Positions 44,011 to 53,045 of a stretch of DNA of 64,000 bases are shown one piece after another. Made by a program: the position numbers and the translations under genes. The stretch lies in the NCBI RefSeq assembly GCF_015711605.1, contig NZ_JABTEZ010000004.1, positions 372,001 to 436,000 of the forward strand, written 5' to 3'. The notes below the pieces were generated by a model. The model did no database searches, was not told the origin of the DNA, and saw nothing but the letters and a program-made list of their open reading frames with translations. Numbering within the stretch: position 1 is the stretch's first letter; each line of letters opens with the position of its first letter. This DNA is from Planomonospora sp. ID67723. GTDB taxonomy: Bacteria > Actinomycetota > Actinomycetes > Streptosporangiales > Streptosporangiaceae.

Positions 44011-46184
44011 GAAGCCGTAAAAGATCAACTTGTTGGCGTGTCGCGGTCGCCTGGCACTGCGGCAAGCAGATCTGCCGCCGTGCGGTAACGGACGGTCGCC
44101 GGTGCAGGGACATGACCTGCTTGCTGGAGCAGGGGGCGGGTTTCCCGGATGACATTGCCGATGGAGGATCTGCTGACATCGCCCAAGGCGTCGGCCAGGA
44201 CCTCCAGGGTGCAGAGTTTCCGCTGGTAGAGGATGGTGAGCAGGACCCGTTCACTGTTGCTGATCTTCTGCGGGAAGACACCGGATCGGGTTCCGGGCTG
44301 ACGGGGAGCGCCCCGCCGTTGGTAACCGAGGCGCTCGCCTTGAGCACTCTGCGAGGCGGCCAGGCGCTGGGTGAGGAGATGAAGCTCGTTGCGGGTGATC
44401 CCGGTCAGGACCGGATGCGCCAGCCGGTCGGTGATCACGGCTCGTGCGGGGCGCCAGCCGGTGTCCAGGAAGTCCAGGAGCGCGACGGGCTTGGCGAAGC
44501 GGACCTGAGCTGCTCCGGTGTGGTGGCCGCGGTCTTCCAGGACTCTGCGGGTCTCCTTCACCAGGTCGGCGATGCAGGCATCGGTGACCTCCAAAAGATC
44601 TGCGAGCACGCGCATGGAGCAGACTTGCCGCTGATAGAGAAGGGTGAGCAGCAGGCGGGCGGCATCGTCGAACAGTGGTCTGACGCGGAGTTTGCCGGTG
44701 GCCCGCCGAGCGCGGCCGCCGCGTTGCCGGCTGTGTCGCTCCTGGGTGCGGGCGGCCTGAGCCGGAGCGAGCACCGCGGCCAACTGCTCCAACCGGTCGA
44801 GGCTCATGCCGGTCAGCCGCGCATCGGCCAGGCGGCCGAGCATGGCCTGGCGCCGCTGCGCCGGCCCATCGGCCTCGCCAACCGCTCTGAGGTCGGCCGG
44901 TTCGTCGGTTGATGCGGGGCGCAGGGTGTAGTTCCAGTTCCCGCGGGTGGCGTGCCGCTCCAGGGGCAGAGCGGCGAAGCGCTCCTTGCTGATCGCCACG
45001 CCGGTCGGGTAGTCGCCGCGGTCCAAGACGGCCTCCACCCGCAGCCCGCTGCTGGTGCGGGTGGAGGCGATGGTGTTGACCACGACCTCGTGGCTGGTCA
45101 ACGGCCTGCCGCGCCAGTTGAAGGTGATGTGGGAGAACAGCCGGTGCTCGATCTTGTTCCATTTGGAGGTGCCCGGCGGGAAGTGGCAGACCGTGATCGC
45201 CAGCCCGGTCTCAGCGGCCAGCGCGGCCAGCTCGCTCTTCCAGACCCGGTAGCGATAACCGTTGGAGCCACCCGCATCCGCAGTGATCAGCAAACGCGAG
45301 GCGGCCGGATAGTCACGGTGGCCGCGCGCCCTCCACCAGCGGCGGATGGACTCCACCGCGAACACCGAGGTGTCATGATCGACGCCGACGTTCACCCAGC
45401 CGGTGTTGGCGGTGATGTCGTAGATCCCATACGGGATGGCCTGCTCGACATCCGGGCCGGTGAAGAAGAAGTGGTGGTCTTCGACCTGGACCGGCTCGCC
45501 CTTGGGCCGCCACTCGCGTCCGGCCATCGGCAGCCGGCCCAGCTGTTCCCGCTTCTTGGTGTCCACGCTGATCACCGGCTCGCCGTCGGCCTGATGGGCT
45601 TTGACCTGCTCGTTGATATAGCGGAACTGGGCGTCGCGGTCGGGGTGCTGGGTGCCTTCCAGGGTTTTGACGTTGGCCTGCAGGCTGAAGCCGGCCGACT
45701 TCAGCAGCCGCCTCACCGTGGGCGCCGAGACCGTATGGCCCTGCCGGGTCAGCTCGGTGGCCAGGTGCCGCAGCGACTTGGTCGTCCAGCGCAGCGGGGA
45801 CTGCGGATCGCCGCGCTCATCCGGCTCGACCAGCCCCAGCAGCGCCGCCAGCACGGCCGGATCGGTGTCCTCCACCCGTTTGCGACCGCCACCGGGCCGA
45901 CGAATGCGACCCGGCGCAAGCGGCTTGCGGCCGTCTTCGAGCTCGAAGATGCCGTTGCGGATGGTGGTCTCGCTGACTCCTGTGGCCTGGGCGACGGCGC
46001 GCACCCCGCCGTGTCCCAGCAGCCGCGCCTCGGCGGCCAGGACCAGCCGCTGCTGGCGTTCGTTCAGATGCGGGAGCAGCGCCTGGAATTTGCGCGCGAG
46101 CTGGCCACGGACCTCGCTGGAGATCGCCATACCATCTCAACGAGTTCAAGATCGGAAAGCAACGCCTTATTTCTTGACGGCTTC
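44011..46184 (-). mobile_element. ISAzo13-type element with 3-bp target duplication
   Basis: The element begins GAAGCCGT at 44011 and ends with the inverted ACGGCTTC at 46184. ACT flanks both sides (44008-44010 and 46185-46187) and occurs once in the restored IS256 sequence, so the boundaries are exact. Length 2174 bp, with one long transposase gene. Confidence 0.9.
44025..46130 (-). CDS. ISAzo13-family transposase, 701 aa
   Basis: ATG 46130. The N-terminal half is typical of ISAzo13: GGVRAVAQATGVSETTIRNG, RIRRPGGGRKRVEDTDP, LRWTTKSLRHLATELTRQGH, then the catalytic core with VISVDTKKREQLG, LLITADAGGSNGYRYRVWK and PPGTSKWNKIEHRLFSHI. Beyond about residue 420 it has a long C-terminal extension with two repeated blocks (LLLTLLYQRQVCSMRVLADL and LLTILYQRKLCTLEVLADAL), which look like duplicated helix-turn-helix units. 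The frame is intact. Confidence 0.9.
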   Translation of the reverse strand: MAISSEVRGQLARKFQALLPHLNERQQRLVLAAEARLLGHGGVRAVAQATGVSETTIRNGIFELEDGRKPLAPGRIRRPGGGRKRVEDTDPAVLAALLGLVEPDERGDPQSPLRWTTKSLRHLATELTRQGHTVSAPTVRRLLKSAGFSLQANVKTLEGTQHPDRDAQFRYINEQVKAHQADGEPVISVDTKKREQLGRLPMAGREWRPKGEPVQVEDHHFFFTGPDVEQAIPYGIYDITANTGWVNVGVDHDTSVFAVESIRRWWRARGHRDYPAASRLLITADAGGSNGYRYRVWKSELAALAAETGLAITVCHFPPGTSKWNKIEHRLFSHITFNWRGRPLTSHEVVVNTIASTRTSSGLRVEAVLDRGDYPTGVAISKERFAALPLERHATRGNWNYTLRPASTDEPADLRAVGEADGPAQRRQAMLGRLADARLTGMSLDRLEQLAAVLAPAQAARTQERHSRQRGGRARRATGKLRVRPLFDDAARLLLTLLYQRQVCSMRVLADLLEVTDACIADLVKETRRVLEDRGHHTGAAQVRFAKPVALLDFLDTGWRPARAVITDRLAHPVLTGITRNELHLLTQRLAASQSAQGERLGYQRRGAPRQPGTRSGVFPQKISNSERVLLTILYQRKLCTLEVLADALGDVSRSSIGNVIRETRPLLQQAGHVPAPATVRYRTAADLLAAVPGDRDTPTS

Positions 46185-46672
46185 ACTACCTGCGCAATCT
46201 GCTCACCACCGTGCCCAAGTCGGCGCAGCCGTGGGTGGCCACGCTGGTGCGGACCGTCTTCGACCAGCCGACCGCCGAGGCCGTCCGGGCTCAGCACATC
46301 TGGGTCATCGACGCCCTGGAAGCCAAATATCCGGCCGCCGCGACGCATCTGGAGGCCGCGCGGGAGGACCTGCTGGCCTTCGCCGCGTTCCCGCGCGAGG
46401 TCTGGAAGCAGGTCTGGTCGAACAACCCGCAGGAGCGGTTGAACAAGGAGATCCGCCGCCGCACCGACGTGGTGGGGATCTTCCCCGACCGGGCCGCGAT
46501 CGTCCGTCTGGTCGGGGCGGTTTTGGCCGAGCAGACCGACGAGTGGACCGAGGCGCGCCGCTACATGGGCCTGGACGTGCTGGCCAAGGTCCGGCTGCGT
46601 GTCCTTGTCGGCGACACACCGGGGCAGAACGCGTTGCCGCAGACACTTACCGCTTAACCTGCAGAAACAGGA

Positions 46673-46857
46673 TCACGCGAAGGTCGGCTCATACACCACT
46701 TCGCTGGACGTGACCGAAGCTGACAATTTCCGCAGGAGTGATCGTCGCGGATCGTCCCGGAACTCATCCCGGAACTCCGTCCCCGTAAATTGAATTCCAG
46801 GACCGTTTTCAGGGCGATGGAAGCATGAACGCCCCCGCCACCTCCGCCGCGGAGGCC
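46673..46857 (+). other. debris behind IS256
   Basis: A plus frame reads AKVGSYTTSLDVTEADNFRR and stops at 46795; it looks like part of a real protein but has no start. A short ATG frame then leads into the resolvase fragment. Nothing else is recognised. Confidence 0.3.
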
Positions 46858-46984
46858 GGCCGCCGGCGATCGACGCCGACAAACTCGCCGCCGCCCGCGC
46901 CTGCGGCGAGACCGTCCCGGTCATCGCCAAGGCCCTCGGCGTCGGCCGCTCGTTCACCGACGGCCCCCTCGTTCCCCAGGCCTG
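46858..46984 (+). pseudogene. resolvase C-terminal helix-turn-helix fragment
   Basis: The plus frame reads PAIDADKLAAARACGETVPV then IAKALGVGRS, the C-terminal helix-turn-helix of serine resolvases (GRP..ID..K...A...GESV..IAK.LGVGRSTLYR). The catalytic domain is absent, and the frame is lost after GVGRS. Confidence 0.65.
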
Positions 46985-47088
46985 AGTCGGGGCTTGAGCA
47001 GCAGCCGAACGGCCAATGACGATAAGGAGCTCGGTGGGCCCGGCTTAGCGTCACTGGCCGTTCTGATGCGGGTGGTCGCCGGATCGGC

Positions 47089-47290
47089 TTATGAGTCCTT
47101 GGCGTCTGCGAGGGTCTTGTGGGCGACGCCGATGGAGACGTTGACGTCGGCGGCGACGGCGCGGATGGATTCTCCGCGTGCGCGGCGGGCGAGGACGGCG
47201 GCGCGTCCAGATCAACGCGGAGCATGTCGTGGATGAACGGCTTGCAGGGGTCCAGGCGCGATCCACGTGGGGGTGGTTTCTTGCGCGGAG
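47089..47290 (-). pseudogene. mixed transposase and resolvase scraps
   Basis: One minus frame reads LDPCKPFIHDMLRVDLDAP, like the N-terminal part of an IS21 IstA. In another frame LARRARGESIRAVAADVNVS and IGVAHKTLADAKDS follow, like a recombinase helix-turn-helix. The two pieces look joined by rearrangement. Not functional. Confidence 0.4.
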
Positions 47291-47345
47291 TCGGCCAGGC
47301 CTGAGCTGGGTTTCGGGCTCACCGGCGTACCACCGGTCCGGGTCG

Positions 47346-48149
47346 TCATCCTCGCGGGCCGAAGCCCGTCATGAGGACATGGATGGCGATGAGGACGGCG
47401 ATCCAGATCATGGCGCGCCTGGTCGGCGGGGGGCCGCTGCGCAGCAGCGAGATGCCCAGGGGGATGAAGGCGAGGCACAGGCCGCCCACGGCGATGAAGG
47501 ACTGCGGTTCGGTGCCCTTGAGCGTCCCGAGTGCGAGTGCCGACATCAGGCCCAGGGCGATGGAGCGGCCCAGTCCCAGGGCGCCGGAGCGGTAGGCGCC
47601 GATGGCCAGCACGACCCAGCCGAAGAAGGCCGGTCCGGACATGGACCGGAACGGGTGCCAGACCGTCTCGCGCCAGGCGTCGTAGTAGCCGTCGATGCCG
47701 GTGAGCATGGTCTGCAGGCCCAGGGTGTCGGTCAGGTGGAAGGCCAGGTGATCGGTGCCGAATTGGAAGGTCCGGGTGAACAGGCCGACGATCACCAGGC
47801 AGCCGCCCCACAGTCCCCACAGCGGGCTGGTGGCGGTGATTCGCTGGGCCAGTGCCACGACCCCCGGCAGCAGCAGCACGAACCCGAAGGCGAAGCAGGC
47901 GTAGGCGGCGGTGATGAGGGTGGGATGCTGGGTGTAGGCGACGAGCTGGTAAGGGACGAAGTAGTAGAACGAGGAGCGCAGGAGCGTCCCGATCATGATC
48001 AGGGTGGGGCCGGCGATCAGTGAGGCGGCGCTCACCCAGCGGCCGGGGAACGCCGGCTGGCGGTCCAGGTTGGCGGCGGTGTTGGCGGCCCGCCGGTCCG
48101 CGCCGGTCTGCCGCCACCGTGTGATGCGCCCGTGGAGGTCGATGCTCAT
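47346..48149 (-). CDS. multi-pass membrane protein, 267 aa
   Basis: ATG 48149. A cytosolic start of about 35 residues is followed by seven or eight hydrophobic segments (AASLIAGPTLIMIGTLLRSS, LITAAYACFAFGFVLLLPGV, LWGLWGGCLVIVGLFTRTFQ, AFFGWVVLAIGAYRSGALGL, MIWIAVLIAIHVLMTG). A conserved-looking loop holds the GIDGYYDAWRETVWHPFRS segment. The transported or sensed molecule is unknown. It is divergent from a histidine kinase lacking a sensor domain, so it may supply the membrane part of that signalling pair (inference). Confidence 0.75.
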   Translation of the reverse strand: MSIDLHGRITRWRQTGADRRAANTAANLDRQPAFPGRWVSAASLIAGPTLIMIGTLLRSSFYYFVPYQLVAYTQHPTLITAAYACFAFGFVLLLPGVVALAQRITATSPLWGLWGGCLVIVGLFTRTFQFGTDHLAFHLTDTLGLQTMLTGIDGYYDAWRETVWHPFRSMSGPAFFGWVVLAIGAYRSGALGLGRSIALGLMSALALGTLKGTEPQSFIAVGGLCLAFIPLGISLLRSGPPPTRRAMIWIAVLIAIHVLMTGFGPRG

Positions 48150-48357
48150 GGAGTGCTGCCCGTCCTGTCCGTAGTGGTGTGCCCGGGCCGGTCTGCCGGG
48201 GCACACCAGAATGGTGCTGGGTGGGGCGGGGGGTGCGCGTCTGGCCCGGGTCGCATCTTGGCGGGCAGGCACGGGCCGGTGATGCGACCTTGGACGGATG
48301 CGGATGTCCGACCGTGGGCAGACGCCGGATGATCTGTTGAGGCGATAACTTGCCGCC

Positions 48358-49053
48358 ATGAAATGGCCTGGATGGCACCTCGATGGAAAGAGCATCGCCG
48401 ACGCCGCGGTGTCCGACGAACGCCGGCGCATCGCCCGGGAACTGCATGATGTGATCGGCCACAGCATGAGCCTGATCGCCGTCAAGGCCACCGTCGCCAA
48501 CCACCTCGCCGAGGCCCGCCCGCAGGAGGTGCGCGCCGCGCTGGCCGTCATCGAGCAGACCAGTCGCAGCACGCTGGCCGAGATCCACCGGGTGCTCGAC
48601 CTGCTGCGCTCCGACGGCGACCCCCGGCAGGACCGCCTGCCCGCGCCCGGCATGGCGGACCTGCCCGAGTTGGCCGTCCACGCCCGCTCGGCCGGAATCG
48701 AGGTGGACCTGACCGTCCGCGAAGAGGCCGCGTTGCCCCCCGCGGTCGCGATGTCGGTGTACCGGATCGTGCAACAGGCCCTGACCAACGTCATCACCCA
48801 CGTGGGCCCCACCCGCTGCGCGGTCACCGTGGACGTCGACGGGCGCCAAGCCGCGATCGAGGTCGTCGACGACGGCCCCCACCACGGCCGCCCGCCGCGT
48901 GCGGGCCGCGCCGATCAGGGCGGCCGCGGCCTGATCGGCGTGCGGGAACGGGCCAGGATGTACGGAGGCACGTTCAGCGCCGGACCCCGGCCCGAAGGAG
49001 GCTTTCACGTGTCGGCCCGGCTGCCCTACGGCCCGGAGGGCGCCCCGGAATGA
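48358..49053 (+). CDS. sensor histidine kinase core without sensor domain
   Basis: 231 residues from ATG 48358. HisKA_3 dimerisation box: RRIARELHDVIGHSMSLIAV, with the phosphorylated His at about residue 35. ATPase domain: N box QQALTNVITHVG, G1 VVDDGPHHG, G2 GRGLIGVRERARMYGG. This is the HPK7/DesK-type core, but no membrane or input domain precedes it and no response regulator follows. Either the 5' part was lost or the membrane protein upstream provides sensing. Its stop overlaps the next ATG as ATGA. Confidence 0.82.
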   Translation: MKWPGWHLDGKSIADAAVSDERRRIARELHDVIGHSMSLIAVKATVANHLAEARPQEVRAALAVIEQTSRSTLAEIHRVLDLLRSDGDPRQDRLPAPGMADLPELAVHARSAGIEVDLTVREEAALPPAVAMSVYRIVQQALTNVITHVGPTRCAVTVDVDGRQAAIEVVDDGPHHGRPPRAGRADQGGRGLIGVRERARMYGGTFSAGPRPEGGFHVSARLPYGPEGAPE

Positions 49054-49559
49054 GCACCGATCAGATGAGCGCCAACGGCATGATCATCGGCGCCGCCCCG
49101 CACCGGCGCCGGCGGGGCGGGGAGCCTGAGCCCGCTCCGGGCCGAAAGGTCCCTGCTCGACTCCCAAGACCTCGACGCCTACGCCGTCTCCTGTCTGGAC
49201 GGCCGCCCCGTGCTGATCGCGGGCGCAACGAGCGCCCGGTCGGGTTCTGGGACCTGCGCACCGGGCAGCCCGGCCCCGTCCTGCCAGGGCCGGCCGCCGG
49301 CCGGAACGACGCGACCGGGCAGTCCGGCCCGGACGCGCGGTCCACGTACGTCACGGCGATCGCTGCGGACCCGGTGAGCGGTGGCATCGCGGTGGCCGTG
49401 GCGGACCGCACCGTGCTGCTGTGGGACGATCCCGAGCGACCGCCTCACGCAGGGATCGTATTCCCGATGGTGCCCAACGCCCTGGCCTGGGGACCGGAGG
49501 GCGAGCTGGCGGTGGGGTTCGGCCGGGACGTCGCGGTGCTTCGCCGCTCCGGTGGCTGA
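49050..49559 (+). pseudogene. WD40-repeat protein remnant
   Basis: The ATG overlaps the kinase stop, but the first 65 codons are arginine and proline rich. Another frame holds LDSQDLDAYAVSCLDGRPVL, and this frame becomes sensible only from VGFWDLRTGQPGPVLPG, with WD-type strands VTAIAADPVSGGIAVAVADR and TVLLWDDPERPP. A frameshift near 49230 and a missing bulk of repeats make it a remnant. Confidence 0.65.
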
Positions 49560-49654
49560 CCGGGCGCCGGCCCGGGGCTTGGCCGAGCACTTCGAGCACC
49601 GGTTCCGTTCGGCGTGCCGAAGCTGCCGGGCGTGGCGTACCGGCCGGAGCTATT

Positions 49655-50535
49655 TCAGCGCTGTCCCCAGGCGGGCTGGGTGTCCGCGCGATTGCCCTCA
49701 GCATTCACGGTGTCCTCATCACCTCCTGCCAGGGTGATGGGTTTGCGCCACAGCGTGGACGGCCACCAGTTGAACCTGCCGAGCAAGACCATGAGCGCGG
49801 GCAGGATCAGAATCCGGATGACCACCGCGTCCAGCAGCACGGCGACTGCCAGTGTCAGGCCGAGCTGTTTCAGTTCCACCATCGCGGTGAACACGAAGGC
49901 GAGGACCGACACCATGACGACCGCGGCGCTGGTGAGCACTCCGGCCGAGCTGATGATGCCGCCCGCCACCGCGTCCCGCGTGGACGCACCCGGACGTCCG
50001 GCGGCCTCGCGGATGCGGCTGATCAGGAACACGTGGTAGTCCGTCGACAGTCCGATGAGAACGACGAACAGGAACAGCGGAACCCACGAGATGACCGCGC
50101 CGTTGGTCCGGAAGTCGAGCAGCTGCTCAGCCCACCCGTACTGGAACACCGTCACCAGCACACCGAACGCGGCGGCCGGGACAGCACGATCGCGGTGATC
50201 GCGACGATCACGGATCGGAACGCCCCGAACATGATCAGGAATGTCAGCAGCAGGACGAATCCCACCACCCACGGCATCTTCTCGGCCTGGATGGCAATCT
50301 CGTCGTTGTGCCTGGCGACGTCACCACCGACCGCGTAAGTCACGCCGGGAATCGAGCGCAGCCGCTTTGCGGCGACCTCCCTCAATCGGTTCAGCGAGTC
50401 CTCGGCCCGGTCGGAGTCCGCGGCGTTGGGCGTGCCCAGGCTGGTCGTGTGCACCCGGCTGTCGGCCGAGGCGCGCGGTGGTGCCGGCCACGAGGACCCT
50501 GCCACGGGGGAGCAGCGGGCCAGGGGCACGACCAT
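49655..50535 (-). pseudogene. MMPL-family transporter, C-terminal part, frameshifted
   Basis: One minus frame has RLRSIPGVTYAVGGDVARHN and the helix MPWVVGFVLLLTFLIMFGAF up to about 50180. After a shift, AAFGVLVTVFQYGWAEQLLD and SWVPLFLFVVLIGLSTDYHV, FLISRIREA, ILILPALMVLLGRFNWWPS follow. The LSTDYHVFL(I/L)SRIRE block is the MMPL hallmark. The N-terminal half is absent. Confidence 0.8.
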
Positions 50536-50599
50536 GGTGGGGCCGGAGTCGTCGAACAGCCTCAGCCGATCGACGACGGGCTCGCGCCGGGTGAGTTTC

Positions 50600-50911
50600 A
50601 GGCACCGCCTGCAGGTGTGCTCCGTCGGCGTAGGTCGCCCGGGCAGTCAGGGCAGCCGTCGCTCGACGGCGGTTGACGGGCGGCCGCTGCAGCAAGATGA
50701 GCGTAGGACAGCCGTACGCCACCGTGTCTTGGCGCCGCCTCGTCAGCAACCAGGGATCCGGCAAGGCCCGAGTTCAAAACGGTCCTGGGCGTCGCGGAGC
50801 CATCCGACGTCGGGCAGGCAGCGTGTCTGTCCCATGGCGGCGACGCTTGTGTGCGGTGACGGCAAGCTACCGGAGCCCAAGAAGGTCGGGGCGGGGGCCG
50901 TTCCGTCACCG
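50600..50911. other. no gene recognised
   Basis: The stretch between the MMPL remnant and the HxlR gene has only shadow frames. It may hold decayed upstream MMPL sequence, but I cannot align it. No hairpin is evident. Confidence 0.35.
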
Positions 50912-51430
50912 TTAGTCGACGTGCTCTTGCTCGGAGGCCGCGGCGTAGGCGGCGTCGAGGCGCTCGAACGGGCCTGGACCGTCGTGCGGCTTCGGCGGGG
51001 CGCCGAGGTGGCGGACGCGAAGCTCGTCCATGAGCTCCTCGATGAACGCCGGACCCTCATCGCGCATGAGCTGCTGCCGGCTCCGGAGCTCGTCGCTGCC
51101 CGGGCGCCAGGCGAGGCCCCAGTTGCCGAGGGCGTAGATGATCGGAAGAGTCTGGATACCGGTTTCCGTGAGGCTGTAGCGAGCGCGCTGCCCCCGCATG
51201 GCGGTACCGCGGGTGAGGATCCCGGCCTCGACGAGCCGCACGAGGCGATCGGCGAGGATGTTCGAAGCGATGCCCTCGATCGACCCGGTGAGCAGCGCCC
51301 GAAAGTAGCGGCGGTCGCCGAAGATGACGTCGCGCAGCACGAGCAACGACCAGCGATCTCCGAGCACCTCGACGGCGGCGTTGATCGGACACCCGGATCG
51401 TGGTTCCACGATCTCCTCCTTGACAGGCAT
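50912..51430 (-). CDS. HxlR family transcriptional regulator
   Basis: 172 residues from ATG 51430. HxlR signature: CPINAAVEVLGDRWSLLVLR, FGDRRYFRALLTGSIEGIAS, NILADRLVRLVEAGILTRG, YSLTETGIQTLPIIYALGNW. The N-terminal Cys in SGCPIN could be a redox sensor, as in HypR/YodB-type relatives. It is divergent from the DHFR-like and MBL genes, with an AT-rich palindrome at 51437, so it probably represses them. Confidence 0.92.
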   Translation of the reverse strand: MPVKEEIVEPRSGCPINAAVEVLGDRWSLLVLRDVIFGDRRYFRALLTGSIEGIASNILADRLVRLVEAGILTRGTAMRGQRARYSLTETGIQTLPIIYALGNWGLAWRPGSDELRSRQQLMRDEGPAFIEELMDELRVRHLGAPPKPHDGPGPFERLDAAYAAASEQEHVD

Positions 51431-51436
51431 TTCATC

Positions 51437-51460
51437 GTACTTATAGTAGTTGCATAATAC
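51437..51460. promoter_or_regulatory. HxlR operator between divergent genes
   Basis: GTACTTAT and ATAATAC form an imperfect inverted repeat over 51437-51460 in an AT-rich island. It begins 7 bases upstream of the regulator's ATG and ends 25 bases before the DHFR-like gene. Confidence 0.65.
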
Positions 51461-51484
51461 AATCACTCTTGGGGAGGGGCGCCG

Positions 51485-52081
51485 ATGGGCCGCTTCGTCT
51501 ATTCGATGCAGGTGTCCCTCGACCTGCGGATCGAGCAAGTTCCGGGGGACAACGGCGCTGGCGAGTGGCTGTGCATCGACGAGGAACTGCACCGCGAGGC
51601 CAACGCGCAGACGCAGGCGCTCGCGCTCATGGTCCAGGGCCGGGTCTACTACGAGGTCATGGAGGAGTGCTGGCCGCGGGCGCGCGAGGACGCGTCGCTG
51701 CCCGGCTACATGCGTGAGTACGGCGAGATCTGGACCGCCAAGCCCAAGGTGCTCGTCTCCCGCACGCGCCTCAGCGCCGATCACAACACCCGGATCATCG
51801 GCGGAGACGACGCGATCGAGCAGCTCGCCGCGCTCCGGGCCGGGACCGACGGCAGCATCAGTGTGGGTGGCGCGGCGCTCGCGACGCAGCTGCTCCGGGC
51901 GGGGCTTCTCGACGAGTTGCTGCTCTTCACCCACCCGGCAATCCTCGGCTTCGGCAGGCCGCTGTTCGACGACTACGACATGCCGATCGATCTCGACCTG
52001 CTTGAGCAGCGATCGTTCGCGCAGGGCGTCACGATGCATCGCTACGCCATCCGGGACGCGAAGGAGGCGAGCTCGTGCTGA
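51485..52081 (+). CDS. dihydrofolate reductase family protein (RibD C-terminal type)
   Basis: 198 residues from ATG 51485, preceded by GGGAGGGG. The start MGRFVYSMQVSLDLRIEQVP is the usual YxxSxSLDGxI strand, followed by ALALMVQGRVYYEVM, PKVLVSRTRL, ISVGGAALATQLLRAGLLDE and HPAILGFGRPLF. The GGAxLATxLL block binds NADPH in this family. It is a reductase of unknown substrate, not the folate enzyme. It is coupled to the MBL gene by a 7-base overlap. Confidence 0.88.
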   Translation: MGRFVYSMQVSLDLRIEQVPGDNGAGEWLCIDEELHREANAQTQALALMVQGRVYYEVMEECWPRAREDASLPGYMREYGEIWTAKPKVLVSRTRLSADHNTRIIGGDDAIEQLAALRAGTDGSISVGGAALATQLLRAGLLDELLLFTHPAILGFGRPLFDDYDMPIDLDLLEQRSFAQGVTMHRYAIRDAKEASSC

Positions 52082-52911
52082 GGCAGGTCGCGGAGGGTGT
52101 GCTGGTCCATGAGAGCGAGTTCGTGCAGAGCAACGCCGTTGTGGTGCAGGGCCGGGCCGGTGTGCTGCTCATCGACCCCGGGGTGACCGGCTCCGAGATC
52201 GACTGCCTCGCGAACGACCTTCGCGAGTTGGGTCAGCCCGTTGTGGCGGGGTTTTCTACGCATCCGGACTGGGACCACCTGCTCTGGCACGCCCGGCTCG
52301 GCGAGGCGCCCCGTTACGGCACGGCGCGCTGCGCGGCCACCGTCCGGGATCAGCTGTCGGACGCAGATGCGAAGGCCCGCATCGCCGCCCACCTGCTCGA
52401 GACGGAAATCGCCGGGCAGGTACCGCTGGACCTACTCGGTCTCATTACCGGCCTGCCCGCCGAAACTGCGCAGATCCCTTGGGACGGCCCCGGGGTCCGG
52501 GTCATCGAGCATCAAGCGCATGCACCGGGCCACGCGGCGCTGTTGATCCAGGAACGCCGGGTTCTCGTCGCCGGCGACATGCTTTCCGATGTCTTGATTC
52601 CGATGCTCGACTTGGACGGCACCGCTGACCCGATCGAGGACTACCTCGCCGCGCTGCGGTTGCTCGAGGGCGTGGCGGGCGGCGTCGATGTCGTCGTCCC
52701 GGGCCACGGTTCCGTCGGCGGATCCGACCAGGTACAGGCACGGATCGAACAGGATCGGGCGTACGTACTCGCGTTGCAGAACGGGCAGGTCCCCGCCGAC
52801 CCACGGGTCGGCCCGTCGGCCAAGCCTGGCTGGGAGTGGGTGAGCGACGTGCACGAAGGGCAACTCCAACGCCTCGCCCGAAGAAGCGGGCACGACGGGA
52901 CGCCCCGCTAG
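52075..52911 (+). CDS. MBL fold metallo-hydrolase
   Basis: 278 residues from GTG 52075, inside the previous gene's end. Metal ligands: STHPDWDHLLW (the HxxxDH type, here HPDWDH), APGHAALL (His of motif 3), AGDMLSDV (bridging Asp) and VVPGHGSVGG (last His). Residues LIDPGVTG form the first strand. It acts on an unknown ester or lactone-like substrate. It is co-transcribed with the DHFR-like gene under the HxlR regulator. Confidence 0.9.
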   Translation: MLRQVAEGVLVHESEFVQSNAVVVQGRAGVLLIDPGVTGSEIDCLANDLRELGQPVVAGFSTHPDWDHLLWHARLGEAPRYGTARCAATVRDQLSDADAKARIAAHLLETEIAGQVPLDLLGLITGLPAETAQIPWDGPGVRVIEHQAHAPGHAALLIQERRVLVAGDMLSDVLIPMLDLDGTADPIEDYLAALRLLEGVAGGVDVVVPGHGSVGGSDQVQARIEQDRAYVLALQNGQVPADPRVGPSAKPGWEWVSDVHEGQLQRLARRSGHDGTPR

Positions 52912-53045
52912 CGATCGGTGTGCGACACGGCCGGTGGCGCGGCACGGCCACCCTGACCCGGCGACATCTCGGGCTGCTGCCGGCGGAATGAGCGGGGAGA
53001 AAGCCGATGGCCGGGCCCGGTTCCACGGGCGCGGCCGTCATCGTG

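Larger units (their letters stand above)
43239..46657 (+). pseudogene. IS256-family transposase split by an insertion
   Basis: The 5' part (43239-44010) encodes residues 1-257: MAVPNSVDPAAWLAEQIQTS, FVWLDALTQKVREGG (first Asp), VVSDAHRGLVEAV (second Asp) and WQRCRTH. The 3' part (46188-46657) resumes in frame with YLRNLLTTVPKSAQPW and carries the final Glu in NNPQERLNKEIRRRTDVVG. Removing the inserted element and one ACT copy restores a 413-codon frame, so the gene was intact when hit. Confidence 0.93.
43138..46658 (+). mobile_element. IS256-family element interrupted by an ISAzo13-type element
   Basis: The left end reads GTGTAAGAGTTTCCCC (about 43138) and the right end, inverted, CGGTAAGTGTCTGCGG (about 46658), imperfect IS256-type termini. 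The transposase gene inside is split by a complete second element at 44011-46184. The outer limits are approximate to a few bases. Confidence 0.75.

Noticed and set aside
47212-49008. 598-codon minus frame opposite the kinase and across the membrane gene
   Set aside because: It crosses gene boundaries and has histidine/arginine/proline-rich shadow composition; the other frames encode recognisable families.
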